Shown here: in pieces, positions 43,903 through 52,337 of the stretch
Position numbering within the stretch: the first letter of the stretch is position 1
Layout of the letters: the number at the start of each line of letters is the position of its first letter
DNA from: Ferruginibacter sp.
Lineage (GTDB): Bacteria; Bacteroidota; Bacteroidia; Chitinophagales; Chitinophagaceae
DNA: 64,000 nucleotides
NCBI GenBank assembly: GCA_019638525.1
Contig: JAHBTO010000001.1
Coordinates: forward strand, 496,001 to 560,000
Reading direction: 5' to 3'
Notes under the pieces: generated by a model
The model's input: only the letters and a program-made list of their open reading frames with translations
Database searches by the model: none
Told to the model about the DNA's origin: nothing
Translations under genes and position numbers: made by a program

Positions 43903-45789
43903 TCAATCTTTCTTTAAAGTAAAAAATCTAATTACTTTTTGGCCATGTACAAGCAGCTTTAAACTGTTTCTTTTTAAAGAAATATGTGGCCGGTTCCTTT
44001 TGTCATCATCTATTCCCATTTTATAGCTGGCCAAGATGTTATGGTATGATAAGATTCCAATTATATTTTGAGGTTCGTTAGATAAAACGGGTAACACATC
44101 TATATGTTCGTTAGCCATTATCTCTATGGCAGTACGCAGGCTGTTACTGCTTTCTACATAAACAGATTTTTGTTTAATAAGCTCCTGCAGTTTTGTTTTG
44201 GGCAAGTGAATCCTGCTATACAGTTGCGAAGAGCTGATGATACCTTTGTATTCGCCCTGCGTATTAGATACTATAAAATAGTTGCTTTTGTACTCCGGCT
44301 CTTTTTCAAGCCAGGCAATTGTTTCGGCAATACTGTTTTCCGAACTTAATATAAGGCCACTGTGGTCCATCACCTGCTCTACTGTTATCTTCTCAAGTAT
44401 ATCGGGTTCATATGAATCAGGAGTTTTCACTCCCCTGCGTGCAATCTTCTCAGTCATGATGGTATTTTCCATCAGGAAGAATGAAATGAAATACGAAGCG
44501 CTGCATGCAGCAAGTAAGGGCAGCAATGCATTTGACTGCCCTGTGGTTTCCAATGCAAAAATGATGGAAGTGATGAATGCTCTTGATGCACCTGCAAACA
44601 TAGATGCCATACCCACCAATGCGGCTAAGGGTAATACTACTCCTGCAGTTGGGAAAAACTGCTGTACGAAAATACCTAAAATTGCACCTGCGGCACCTCC
44701 AATGGTAAGCAATGGCGCAAGGGTTCCGCCTGATGTACCACTACCCAGTGCAATGGCCCACGAAATAAATTTTAATACACAAAGGCTGATGATGATTTTA
44801 ATTGGCAGGTTGCCCGATAATATTTCTGTAATATTACTATAACCAACGCCTAAGGTTTTAGGAGCAAAATAACCAATTACACCTACCACAATACCACCAA
44901 TAGCCGGCCACCACATCCAGTGTACAGGAAGTTTTTCAAACCAATCTTCAATTTGATAAACAATTTTTGTTACCCCAACCGATACAAGCCCGATAATGAT
45001 GCCCATTATACTATATGCCAGTAATGCCATATTGCTTGCAGTTGCAATGGGAGTGGTAATTTCAAAAACAGGCCTTTGCCCAAATAAAAAATGATGGCCC
45101 GCAGCTCCGGTTATACATGCTAATGCAACAGGTATAAAAGAGCGTGGCGAAAATTCAAAAAGCAATAATTCGATGGCTAAAAAAATAGCAGCAATAGGGC
45201 TGCCAAATATAGCAGCCATACCTGCAGTGGCGCCCGCAGCCAGTAAAATCTTTCGTTCGTTGTGCGATATTTTTAAGAGCTGCCCCAGCGTGGAGCCCAA
45301 TGCACCACCTGTTGCAATAATGGGGCCCTCGGCGCCAAAAGGGCCACCGGAGCCGATTGAGATTGCTGAAGAAATGGGTTTAAGATATGTAATAGTAGGC
45401 TTTATCTTGCTTTGGTTGGTGAGTATCTGTTCCATTGCTTCGGGTATGCCGTGGCCACGAATTGCTTTAGAACCATACAGCGCCATTAAACCCACAATAA
45501 CACCACCCAACACCGGTATTAAAATTATCCAAATGCCCAATGAACTACCAACAGGGCTTGTATCTGCAATAGAAAATTTTCCATGAAAGGAAACATTGGT
45601 AATGAAGTTGATGAGGTAAACTAACAATTTGGCTATTACACTAATGGCAACCGCTACTATAACTGCAAGAGAAGAAATAAATAAGAGCCTTTTCTTATTA
45701 TCGTCTTGTTTTTTTTGTATGTCTTCGGCTTCTAATGTTGAATTTAAGGATACTGAAATAGGAATGCTGTTAAAAACTGATTTGCTCAT
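43903..45789 (-). CDS. ClC-type chloride channel/antiporter with CBS pair
   Basis: A 628-residue membrane protein with the ClC core (about 30-445): GSGGPFGAEGPIIATGGALG holds the Ser and gating-Glu motifs, GSGTSGGTLAPLLTIGG the third selectivity element. Two CBS domains follow (about 465-590; VEQVMDHSGLILSSENSIAE in the first). The gating Glu is present, consistent with a Cl-/H+ exchanger. A -7 box is found about 100 bp upstream. It is convergent with the two small genes. Confidence 0.95.
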   Translation of the reverse strand: MSKSVFNSIPISVSLNSTLEAEDIQKKQDDNKKRLLFISSLAVIVAVAISVIAKLLVYLINFITNVSFHGKFSIADTSPVGSSLGIWIILIPVLGGVIVGLMALYGSKAIRGHGIPEAMEQILTNQSKIKPTITYLKPISSAISIGSGGPFGAEGPIIATGGALGSTLGQLLKISHNERKILLAAGATAGMAAIFGSPIAAIFLAIELLLFEFSPRSFIPVALACITGAAGHHFLFGQRPVFEITTPIATASNMALLAYSIMGIIIGLVSVGVTKIVYQIEDWFEKLPVHWMWWPAIGGIVVGVIGYFAPKTLGVGYSNITEILSGNLPIKIIISLCVLKFISWAIALGSGTSGGTLAPLLTIGGAAGAILGIFVQQFFPTAGVVLPLAALVGMASMFAGASRAFITSIIFALETTGQSNALLPLLAACSASYFISFFLMENTIMTEKIARRGVKTPDSYEPDILEKITVEQVMDHSGLILSSENSIAETIAWLEKEPEYKSNYFIVSNTQGEYKGIISSSQLYSRIHLPKTKLQELIKQKSVYVESSNSLRTAIEIMANEHIDVLPVLSNEPQNIIGILSYHNILASYKMGIDDDKRNRPHISLKRNSLKLLVHGQKVIRFFTLKKD

Positions 45790-45887
45790 ATCTGTTTAAT
45801 ATTGCGCCTGTAAAACCAGGCAAAGGCTTGTGTTTTAGTTTAACCCGGGTTTCTGATCCGAAGTTTTGCCTTTGAATGAATGTTTTG

Positions 45888-45895
45888 CAAAGATA
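45888..45895 (-). promoter_or_regulatory. Predicted -7 element for the ClC gene
   Basis: TATCTTTG on the minus strand matches TAnnTTTG exactly, 98 bp before the ATG. There is no clear -33 element. Confidence 0.35.
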
Positions 45896-46195
45896 TGTAC
45901 TGATGAACAGGTTTTATTATTTTTATAATTTATGGTACAGCCTTCTCAGCTTCCTCCTTATCATCCGCTATTACAATATGTATAAATATCTTCCCTTAAC
46001 GAGGGTACAAGCCAGGTAACAGCCCATTCTTTTTTATGAAACCATGCCTCAAAAGCCTGTACTTATATAAATGTGGATGCCTGTTCTGCCAAACATCTTC
46101 ATTTATTGGTTTTTAATGTATTGAAATCGTTATTTTCTACTCATTTTATTTGACTATTAAAGACAATTTAGTAATTGTAAGTTCAAAAAGATAGC

Positions 46196-46217
46196 GTACA
46201 TCTTTGTAAAGATGTAC
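46196..46217. repeat. Perfect 22-bp palindrome downstream of the kdnB-like gene
   Basis: GTACATCTTT and AAAGATGTAC are exact reverse complements separated by GT. The loop is too small for an ordinary hairpin and no U-run follows directly, so a protein-binding site or recombination site is as likely as a terminator. Confidence 0.6.
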
Positions 46218-46261
46218 ACTAAGTATGAAGTTAGTATACATACAAATAAGAAAAAATTGTA

Positions 46262-47335
46262 CTACAGCTTCTCATACAAAAGCCGTAGCTTTTCCCTTGT
46301 CATCTGCTTTTCCCAATCTTTGCCCAAAGCATTTTCCCAAAGAGGTTTCATACCAAGCGAAACATCAATCATCTTATTAAAATCAGCATCGCTTAAGCCG
46401 GCACAAATGTTCTTTGGTATGTCGATGTTATTTTTCTCAACCATCAATTTAAATTCTTTTACACCTTCGGGATAATATTCTTCAAGGTGATTGAACACGA
46501 TGCAATTGCCGATACCATGTTTTGTACCCAGTAAATAACTTAAGCCATAACTAACCGCATGTGCTACACCTACCTGGCTATAGGCAATACTCATGCCACC
46601 GGCATACGAAGCCATCATCAGTTTATCATCGCTGTCGGCATCCCAGCCATTTTTATTTACATAAACATCCCTGCAAAGCTGCAATGCTTTTTCGCCATAA
46701 CTTTTACTAAACTCGTTCAGGTATGTTCCGGTTAAACTTTCAATACAATGTATATAACAGTCCATACCGGTGTAAAATCTTTGGTTAACCGGTGCATTTG
46801 CGGTTAATTCGGGATCAAGTACTATTTGGTCAAAAGGAGTAAAATCAGAATTCATCCCCAGTTTTTTAGTTGGGCCTGTAAGTACAGTGGTACGACTCAC
46901 TTCGGCACCTGTACCGCTTAATGTGGGGATACCCACTTTATAAACCCCGGGTTTTTTTACAAGGTCCCATCCCTGGTAATCGGCGCTGCTGCCGGTATTG
47001 GTCATCATCAGCGATACGGCTTTTGCAAGATCCATGGCGCTGCCTCCGCCTATACCAATGATGCCGCTCACTGATCCAAATTCCTGCTTCAGGTCATTGG
47101 CTAGTTTATCAACATAGGTTGTTTTGGGCTCGTAAGTTACATCTACAAAAATAATTTTGTCGTTTCCTTTTACAGGAACCCGGTTGGCCAGTTCTTTACC
47201 TTCAAAGAAATGATCAACCAAAAAAACCATGGGGGCGCCTGCTATACGATGCGGTGCAATAATTTCATCTAATTGATTGAATGAGCCACGGCCGTATATA
47301 ACATAGCCTACCATTTTAAAATTTCTGTATGCCAT
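46262..47335 (-). CDS. kdnB: Iron-containing alcohol dehydrogenase, probable 3-deoxy-octulosonate (Kdo) 8-oxidase
   Basis: A 357-residue group III alcohol dehydrogenase fold: nucleotide motif GIGGGSAMDLAKAVS near residue 95, GIPTLSGTGAEVSRTTVL near 137, and the metal ligands within DCYIHCIES, VAHAVSYGLS and TKHGIGNC. The N-terminal FKMVGYVIYGRGSFNQLDEI and the overall length resemble Shewanella KdnB as I remember it; KdnB oxidises the C8 hydroxyl of Kdo on the way to 8-amino-Kdo. The gene lies in the same direction as kdsB, which supports a Kdo role. The partner aminotransferase KdnA is not in the window. Confidence 0.8.
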   Translation of the reverse strand: MAYRNFKMVGYVIYGRGSFNQLDEIIAPHRIAGAPMVFLVDHFFEGKELANRVPVKGNDKIIFVDVTYEPKTTYVDKLANDLKQEFGSVSGIIGIGGGSAMDLAKAVSLMMTNTGSSADYQGWDLVKKPGVYKVGIPTLSGTGAEVSRTTVLTGPTKKLGMNSDFTPFDQIVLDPELTANAPVNQRFYTGMDCYIHCIESLTGTYLNEFSKSYGEKALQLCRDVYVNKNGWDADSDDKLMMASYAGGMSIAYSQVGVAHAVSYGLSYLLGTKHGIGNCIVFNHLEEYYPEGVKEFKLMVEKNNIDIPKNICAGLSDADFNKMIDVSLGMKPLWENALGKDWEKQMTREKLRLLYEKL

Positions 47336-47348
47336 AATTTATTTTTTT

Positions 47349-47382
47349 ACCACAGATAAACACAGATTAAAGCCACAGATAG
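47349..47382. repeat. Left terminal repeat of the GxxExxY cassette
   Basis: Contains CACAGAT at 47351, 47361 and 47374. Read outside to inside it matches the reverse complement of the right repeat, with the same first spacing of 10 bp. Confidence 0.7.
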
Positions 47383-47414
47383 CTACAATCCTTTAGTTAA
47401 TACTGCGGTTTTTG

Positions 47415-47789
47415 TTAAAGTATAATTCTTTTTATTCCTTTTTTCATATCTGCAACATTAAAATTAAGCAATAAACCAACTTTACAACCTGAAAGCTTTA
47501 AATAAGTCAACACCTGTGCTATATGAACATCAGTAAAAGCTTCTACTGCTTTAATTTCAACAACCACTTTATCTTCAACTAACAAATCAAGCCGGTAACC
47601 TGCATCTAACTTTACAGTTTCAAAAACCAATGGCATGGCCTTTTCTTTTTCTACAAAAAATCCTTCGGTTTTTAATACATGATATAAACATACCTTGTAA
47701 GCATTTTCCAATAGGCCAGGCCCAGGTTCAGAATGCACTTTGTAAACCGAACCTATAATTTTATAGGTAAGGTTATTTATTTCTTCCAT
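47415..47789 (-). CDS. GxxExxY protein (PD-(D/E)XK-like)
   Basis: A 124-residue protein of the GxxExxY family: IIGSVYKVHSEPGPGLLENA holds the G-LLENAY signature, then FVEKEKAMPLVFETVKLDAG, RLDLLVEDKVVVEIKAVEAF (the Asp and Glu-x-Lys of a PD-(D/E)XK nuclease fold) and LLNFNVADMKKGIKRII. The family is widespread and its role is unknown. It interrupts a Kdo gene pair and is bracketed by inverted repeats, so it looks inserted. Confidence 0.92.
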   Translation of the reverse strand: MEEINNLTYKIIGSVYKVHSEPGPGLLENAYKVCLYHVLKTEGFFVEKEKAMPLVFETVKLDAGYRLDLLVEDKVVVEIKAVEAFTDVHIAQVLTYLKLSGCKVGLLLNFNVADMKKGIKRIIL

Positions 47790-47798
47790 AATATCGGT

Positions 47799-47836
47799 GA
47801 TTATCTGTGTAAAAATCTGTGGTTATCTGTGGTTAA
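47799..47836. repeat. Right terminal repeat of the GxxExxY cassette
   Basis: Contains ATCTGTG at 47803, 47815 and 47825, the reverse complement of CACAGAT. It ends one base before the kdsB stop codon. Confidence 0.7.
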
Positions 47837-47837
47837 T

Positions 47838-48557
47838 TCACTTCAGTAATGCAGCTGCTCTTGCCAAATCTTCAGGCGTATCAATCTCTACTCCCATGTA
47901 TTGTGTTACAACCATCTTAAGCGGTACACCGTTTTCAAGATAACGCAGGCACTCTATTTTTTCTGCAGCTTCAAGCGGCGTAATGGGCCAGCTTGTAAAA
48001 TTCAGCAATGCCTGTTTACGAAAAGCATATACCCCCACATGCTCGTAATAAACCGGCGTTAAGTTTTTATCACGGTGATAAGGTATGGGGCTGCGGCTAA
48101 AAAATAATGCGTTCATTTTTTTATCTACCGCCACTTTCACATAGTTGGGGTCTGCTATAAATTTTTCATCGTGCAACTGCTGCATTAAAGATGCCACCTG
48201 TACATTTTCATCTTCAAAAACCGCAAGCAAATTTTGCAATGGCGCTGCTTGTACAAAGGGTTCATCACCCTGCACATTCACTACTATATCCACATCAATA
48301 CCGGCAATGGCTTCAGCAATGCGGTCGCTGCCGCTTTCGTGTTGTTTTATACTCATTACGGCTTTGCCGCCATTGCCTGTAATTTCTTTATAAATGATTT
48401 CGCTGTCGGTTACCACCATCACTTCATCAAACAAACCGGTTGCAACGGTATTATCATAAGTGTGTTGAATTACAGTTTTATTCCCCAGCAGTTGCATTAG
48501 CTTAGCCGGAAAACGGGTGGCAGCATAGCGTGCCGGAATCATCGCAATCTTTTTCAT
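47838..48557 (-). CDS. kdsB: CMP-Kdo synthetase (3-deoxy-manno-octulosonate cytidylyltransferase)
   Basis: A 239-residue cytidylyltransferase that activates Kdo for [22 protein letters not shown] at the start, [26 protein letters not shown] near 77, [10 protein letters not shown] near 95, and [13 protein letters not shown] at the end. Length and motifs are normal. It follows a DUF2007 gene by 21 bp and precedes the GxxExxY cassette and the kdnB-like gene. KdsB enzymes of organisms with KdnA/KdnB prefer 8-amino-Kdo; whether this one does cannot be read here. Confidence 0.96.
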   Translation of the reverse strand: MKKIAMIPARYAATRFPAKLMQLLGNKTVIQHTYDNTVATGLFDEVMVVTDSEIIYKEITGNGGKAVMSIKQHESGSDRIAEAIAGIDVDIVVNVQGDEPFVQAAPLQNLLAVFEDENVQVASLMQQLHDEKFIADPNYVKVAVDKKMNALFFSRSPIPYHRDKNLTPVYYEHVGVYAFRKQALLNFTSWPITPLEAAEKIECLRYLENGVPLKMVVTQYMGVEIDTPEDLARAAALLK

Positions 48558-48578
48558 CTAACTAATCAATTAAATTTT

Positions 48579-48986
48579 TTAAAATGATGGAGGTGGTTCA
48601 TCAAAAGTTTGATTACAGTTGGTACACCTGTATTTTTTACTGTATGTAGAAGTTTGTCCGTATAGTACCCGGTTTTTTAATTTACCCCAAAAATCCTGTG
48701 GGTTATTTGTTTTTTCTTCAATCGTCATAGCATGAACTTTACAAGAAGGACAGGCAACATCTTTTATATATTCTTCCTCGGCATGTTTCATCAATGCCAG
48801 CGCCTTGTCATAATCTTTTTCTTCTACCAGTAATTTAATGCCGCCAACTGCTGCATTCAGTAAGGGGTCCATAGTTACAATCTGCTCATCTTTCAAATGG
48901 CATTTAATATCATTATCTGTCATCAGCCCCATAGCCATATTTGCCAGCATAAAATTATCGTAAGTGGCTACCAGTTTAAAATTCAT
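48579..48986 (-). CDS. DUF2007 protein with C-terminal zinc ribbon
   Basis: A 135-residue protein: an N-terminal DUF2007 alpha/beta domain (ANMAMGLMTDNDIKCHLKDE, then GGIKLLVEEKDYDKAL) and a zinc ribbon formed by CPSC (about 80) and CTNC (about 124). The domain is called a putative signal-transducing protein, but its function is unproven. It is probably co-transcribed with kdsB. The downstream end of dnaN has its own terminator. Confidence 0.85.
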   Translation of the reverse strand: MNFKLVATYDNFMLANMAMGLMTDNDIKCHLKDEQIVTMDPLLNAAVGGIKLLVEEKDYDKALALMKHAEEEYIKDVACPSCKVHAMTIEEKTNNPQDFWGKLKNRVLYGQTSTYSKKYRCTNCNQTFDEPPPSF

Positions 48987-49077
48987 CTTATCCTGTATTT
49001 ACTCAATTTGTTTTAAATATGTAGGATGAATAAAATTAGTTAATAATACCGGGATTGAAACAACATGCACTTGCATT

Positions 49078-49108
49078 AAAAAACCGAAGCTATAAAGAGG
49101 CTTCGGTT
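49078..49108 (-). terminator. Rho-independent terminator of dnaN
   Basis: AACCGAAGC (49082-49090) and GCTTCGGTT (49100-49108) form a perfect 9-bp stem. On the minus strand a U-run of about six bases follows. Confidence 0.82.
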
Positions 49109-49145
49109 ACAATACAGCGTATCTGTTATAAGATTTTTATTTCAA

Positions 49146-50261
49146 TTAATTATTCAGCATTAACGGCATTACCAGCATCAGCAACTCTTCGTCTTCGCCC
49201 TGTTCAGAAGGTTTTATGATGCCAGCTTTTGTAGAGGTACTCAACTCCATATTGATATCGCCGGTATCGGCACCGCCAAGCATTTCTATCAGGAACTTTG
49301 CATTAAAAGCAATCTGTAAATTTTCGCCATCATACTGGCAAGCCATACGCTCATTACCTTCAAAACTAAAATCAACATCTTGTGCAGCCAGTTGCAGTTC
49401 GCTGCCACTAATGCTAAGCGCCACCTGGTTGGTACTTTTGTTGCTGAACACACTTACCCTGCGTAAAGCATTTTGAAAATCATTTTTATTGATAGTCATT
49501 TTATAAGGGTTGTCAGCAGGTATTACCACTTTATAATCCGGAAAACGGGCATCAATTAAGCGGCAAACCAACTCGGTTCCATTGTGCGATACAAAAAGAT
49601 GGTTGCTATTATAAGAAATATTTAATTCATCATCATTATCGGGCAAAGCGCTTTTTAATAAGTTCAAAGGTTTTTTAGGAACGATGAAAGAATCTTTTTT
49701 AGGGCAGCTTACATCTTTACGGGTATAACGTACCAGTCTGTGGGCATCAGTAGCAACAAATGTTATTGATTTTTTATCCAGTTCAAAGAAAACCCCCGTC
49801 ATAGCCGGGCGCAAATCATCGTTACTTACTGCAAACAATGCTTTGTTGATGGCAGTTACCAGGCCTGATGATGTCATGGTGAAAGTATTGGCATCATCTG
49901 CTGCCGGCTCTTTGGGGAAGTTATCCGGCGTTTCGCCCATCACTTTATATTTACCGTTATCGCTGGTAATTTCTACTGCAAAATTCTTATCAATATTGAA
50001 AGTAAGCGGCTGCTCTGCAATGTTTTTTAACGAGTCGAGCAAAATTTTTGCAGGGATGCAAACTTTACCACTATCTTTTGCTTCAATATCAAGATGAACT
50101 TTCATAACCGTTTCCAGGTCGGTAGCTACTACTGTAAGCTTATTCTTGTCTATCTCAAATAAAAAATCTTCTAAAATAGGTAAAACGGTATTGGTATTAA
50201 TTACACCGCTTATTTGTTGTAGTTGTTTAAGCAAAGCCGATGACGAAACGATAAACTTCAT
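49146..50261 (-). CDS. dnaN: DNA polymerase III sliding clamp (beta subunit)
   Basis: A 371-residue clamp of three similar domains: KFIVSSSALLKQLQQISGVI begins the first, ATDAHRLVRYTRK lies near the middle, and VALSISGSELQLAAQDVDFS and LMLVMPLMLNN close the third. It tethers polymerase III to DNA. I start at ATG 50261 (MKFIVSS); an in-frame ATG at 50282 would add seven residues. dnaA is not adjacent. An exact -7 box lies 18 bp upstream. Confidence 0.96.
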   Translation of the reverse strand: MKFIVSSSALLKQLQQISGVINTNTVLPILEDFLFEIDKNKLTVVATDLETVMKVHLDIEAKDSGKVCIPAKILLDSLKNIAEQPLTFNIDKNFAVEITSDNGKYKVMGETPDNFPKEPAADDANTFTMTSSGLVTAINKALFAVSNDDLRPAMTGVFFELDKKSITFVATDAHRLVRYTRKDVSCPKKDSFIVPKKPLNLLKSALPDNDDELNISYNSNHLFVSHNGTELVCRLIDARFPDYKVVIPADNPYKMTINKNDFQNALRRVSVFSNKSTNQVALSISGSELQLAAQDVDFSFEGNERMACQYDGENLQIAFNAKFLIEMLGGADTGDINMELSTSTKAGIIKPSEQGEDEELLMLVMPLMLNN

Positions 50262-50279
50262 AATAATATGTTTAGTTGG

Positions 50280-50287
50280 CAAATATA
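50280..50287 (-). promoter_or_regulatory. Predicted -7 element for dnaN
   Basis: TATATTTG on the minus strand matches TAnnTTTG exactly. No clear TTTG at the -33 distance. Confidence 0.42.
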
Positions 50288-50525
50288 AAATTAACAGGGT
50301 TAAAAATACAGGCTATTTTTAAACTTTTTCGTACAGGTTATAACATTCAAAACATATAGCTCTGATGTTTGAACCAAGTAAATCCTAAAAAGCAAATTGT
50401 TTTAGCCAGGAAAAAAACTATTAACACCTGTTAAAAAGTTTTGCTAACATACAATATTTTAAATATTATTTTAGTTTATCTATACCAGGTTGCTTAGGAA
50501 TGGCCATTACCAAAAATTTATGTTT

Positions 50526-52313
50526 ATGAAAAAACTGTTTACGCTGTTTTTACCAGCCTTTTTTTGTTTGGGGCTTTATGGCCAGGTACAGCAAATAAAA
50601 ATTGTAAGCTTTACAGTAAAGAACCAGTTACCATCGGTTATAGATAAATGGAACAGTACGCCGGGCGCCCTGCTAATGGTTGCACAGGTTCCCCCGGGGG
50701 TAAAACTTGATGATATAAGATTAGTAATAAAACTAAAGGCGAATGGCTCGCTAATATGTAGCAATAACTCAACCGGCGGAATGCCTGTAGATAATTTTAC
50801 CACCCGTACATTTTCTGCTGCTGAACTTGCCGGGGCATTGGCAGGTTGTAATGAACTAAAAGATGGAAACTATACCATCTGTGTACAATTTTATAATTCA
50901 CAAAGAAGAGAATTAAGCAATGAAGTGTGCAAAGAGTTTATGGTAACAACTCCTAAGGAAACTGATTATGCCCCACCTGTATTACTTACTCCTGAAAATG
51001 AAAAAAAGTTTTTTAAAAAAGATATTCAAAAGCCCGTCATATTCAGATGGACACCTGTTGTGCCAAAACCAAAAGAACCTGTTACTTATCGCTTAAAAGT
51101 ATGGCAACAGTTGCAAGGACAAAATGGAACACAGGCTATGTATGCCAATCAACCCATTGTTACAAAAGATGTAGATAATATTACACAGGCTGTTGTAACA
51201 GAAATTTTCACCGGCCCTTGCAAACCACCCTATCTGTGCGACTTTATCTGGAATGTGCAGGCATTGGACAGGGAAGGAAAACCTATAGGAAGAAACAACG
51301 GCACCAGCGAGCCTTTTGTTTTTAAAATGGGGGATGATAATATCAATATAAAGATTGACAGTGTGGATGTGGGGTGCTGCATCAACAACAAGCAGAATGT
51401 ATATATCAAAATTAGTAACCTGCACCTTAGCAACCCAGCACAGGTAACGGCAATAAAATACAGGGTTAATGGTACAGGGCCCATAACAAACCTTACCCCT
51501 ACCACACCGGGGTTACCAATTACTATTCCTGCAAATTCATCGCAGATGTTCACCGGGTCGGTAGGCTGTATCGATAGTATGAAGACTATCAAGTTCATTG
51601 TTGATGCTATATGGCCAAACGACCCGGATAATGTAAATAATGAAACTGCCTGGGACACTTTAAAATGCCCCTGCGATCCCTGTAGAACAATTGGTGTTAC
51701 CGTTACAAAAGATACTTTAACCAGTACCGCAAGTACGAGCGGACAAATTTTAATATCAGGTTTTTTAAACGGGTTAAATGCTAACAATGTAAAAAAAGTA
51801 ACTATTGAGCTTGTTTATTTTAATATTGAACAAACCGGCGACAGCAATTGCGTAAAATGTGCTGAGAATAAAGAATGGGGCAATTTTATAAAACCGGCAA
51901 GCTCGGCATTCATAGGTTTTGGAACAGGATTATTGAACGGGATAAATTTTGGCAGAGAGTGGACATGGTTATCCAATGTAAAAAAAGATTGTGATGGGCA
52001 TGGTACCGGAGGAACAGGCGAGCCTTCTAATCCTACAGAAAAATGTACCACTTGCGGAACAAATAATACAGAGTTGGTGCCTGCAGAAGAGCCCCCGGGT
52101 AAGGCGAGAGCTATTAATACGGGGCCAATAATTGTTCATCCTTCAATACCTAAAGGAAATAGTTTTTCATTACCAATTGCTGTACCTCCGGGTAGCAGTT
52201 TAAAATGCTGCGGCGATAAGATAACAGTTTGCATACGATACACCTTATGGGATTTTTGCTGCCATGCATGCGATGTTATAAAATGTTACACTATAGAAAG
52301 AAAAGCACAATAA
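50526..52313 (+). CDS. Large exported Cys-rich protein with Fn3-like module (gene 1 of four-gene operon)
   Basis: A 595-residue exported protein: signal peptide to about residue 20 (ending LYGQ), an N-terminal half with an Ig/Fn3-like module (FRWTPVVPKPKEPVTYRLKV near 173, then FIWNVQALDREGKPIG) and a Cys-rich C-terminal half (about 282-595: GCCINNKQ, CPCDPC, NCVKC, TCGTN and finally CCGDKITVCIRYTLWDFCCH). The N-half is a paralogue of the fourth gene of this operon, the C-half of the late part of the second. The Fn3-like module reminds me of TANFOR-type domains; this is unverified. I start at ATG 50526; earlier in-frame ATGs at 50520 and 50490 are possible. Confidence 0.8.
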   Translation: MKKLFTLFLPAFFCLGLYGQVQQIKIVSFTVKNQLPSVIDKWNSTPGALLMVAQVPPGVKLDDIRLVIKLKANGSLICSNNSTGGMPVDNFTTRTFSAAELAGALAGCNELKDGNYTICVQFYNSQRRELSNEVCKEFMVTTPKETDYAPPVLLTPENEKKFFKKDIQKPVIFRWTPVVPKPKEPVTYRLKVWQQLQGQNGTQAMYANQPIVTKDVDNITQAVVTEIFTGPCKPPYLCDFIWNVQALDREGKPIGRNNGTSEPFVFKMGDDNINIKIDSVDVGCCINNKQNVYIKISNLHLSNPAQVTAIKYRVNGTGPITNLTPTTPGLPITIPANSSQMFTGSVGCIDSMKTIKFIVDAIWPNDPDNVNNETAWDTLKCPCDPCRTIGVTVTKDTLTSTASTSGQILISGFLNGLNANNVKKVTIELVYFNIEQTGDSNCVKCAENKEWGNFIKPASSAFIGFGTGLLNGINFGREWTWLSNVKKDCDGHGTGGTGEPSNPTEKCTTCGTNNTELVPAEEPPGKARAINTGPIIVHPSIPKGNSFSLPIAVPPGSSLKCCGDKITVCIRYTLWDFCCHACDVIKCYTIERKAQ

Positions 52314-52337
52314 TCCTTAATGCCAAAAAAGACAATT

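Larger units (their letters stand above)
45790..46261. other. 472-bp intergenic region
   Basis: No convincing gene is present. It holds the ClC -7 box (45888-45895) and a perfect 22-bp palindrome at 46196-46217. Two reading frames of 47 and 26 codons on the plus strand lack support. Confidence 0.7.
47349..47836. mobile_element. GxxExxY cassette bounded by inverted repeats
   Basis: About 488 bp with the GxxExxY gene inside and roughly 35-bp imperfect terminal inverted repeats at 47349-47382 and 47799-47836. It fills the whole gap between kdsB and the kdnB-like gene. There is no transposase, and I cannot define a target duplication. It would have to move in trans or by recombination. Confidence 0.5.

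Noticed and set aside
44282..44842. Long open frame on the plus strand opposite the ClC gene
   Set aside because: It is the antisense shadow of a well-supported membrane-protein gene, without signal or domain.
45876..46019. A plus-strand frame of 47 codons
   Set aside because: It overlaps the ClC promoter on the other strand, has no promoter and its Tyr/Leu-rich product looks like chance.
46036..46116. A 26-codon Cys-rich frame
   Set aside because: Too short, no promoter and no sign of selection.
47341..47840. An insertion sequence with its own transposase between kdnB and kdsB
   Set aside because: The only gene is the GxxExxY protein; no DDE or HUH transposase motif is seen, so I call it a cassette only.
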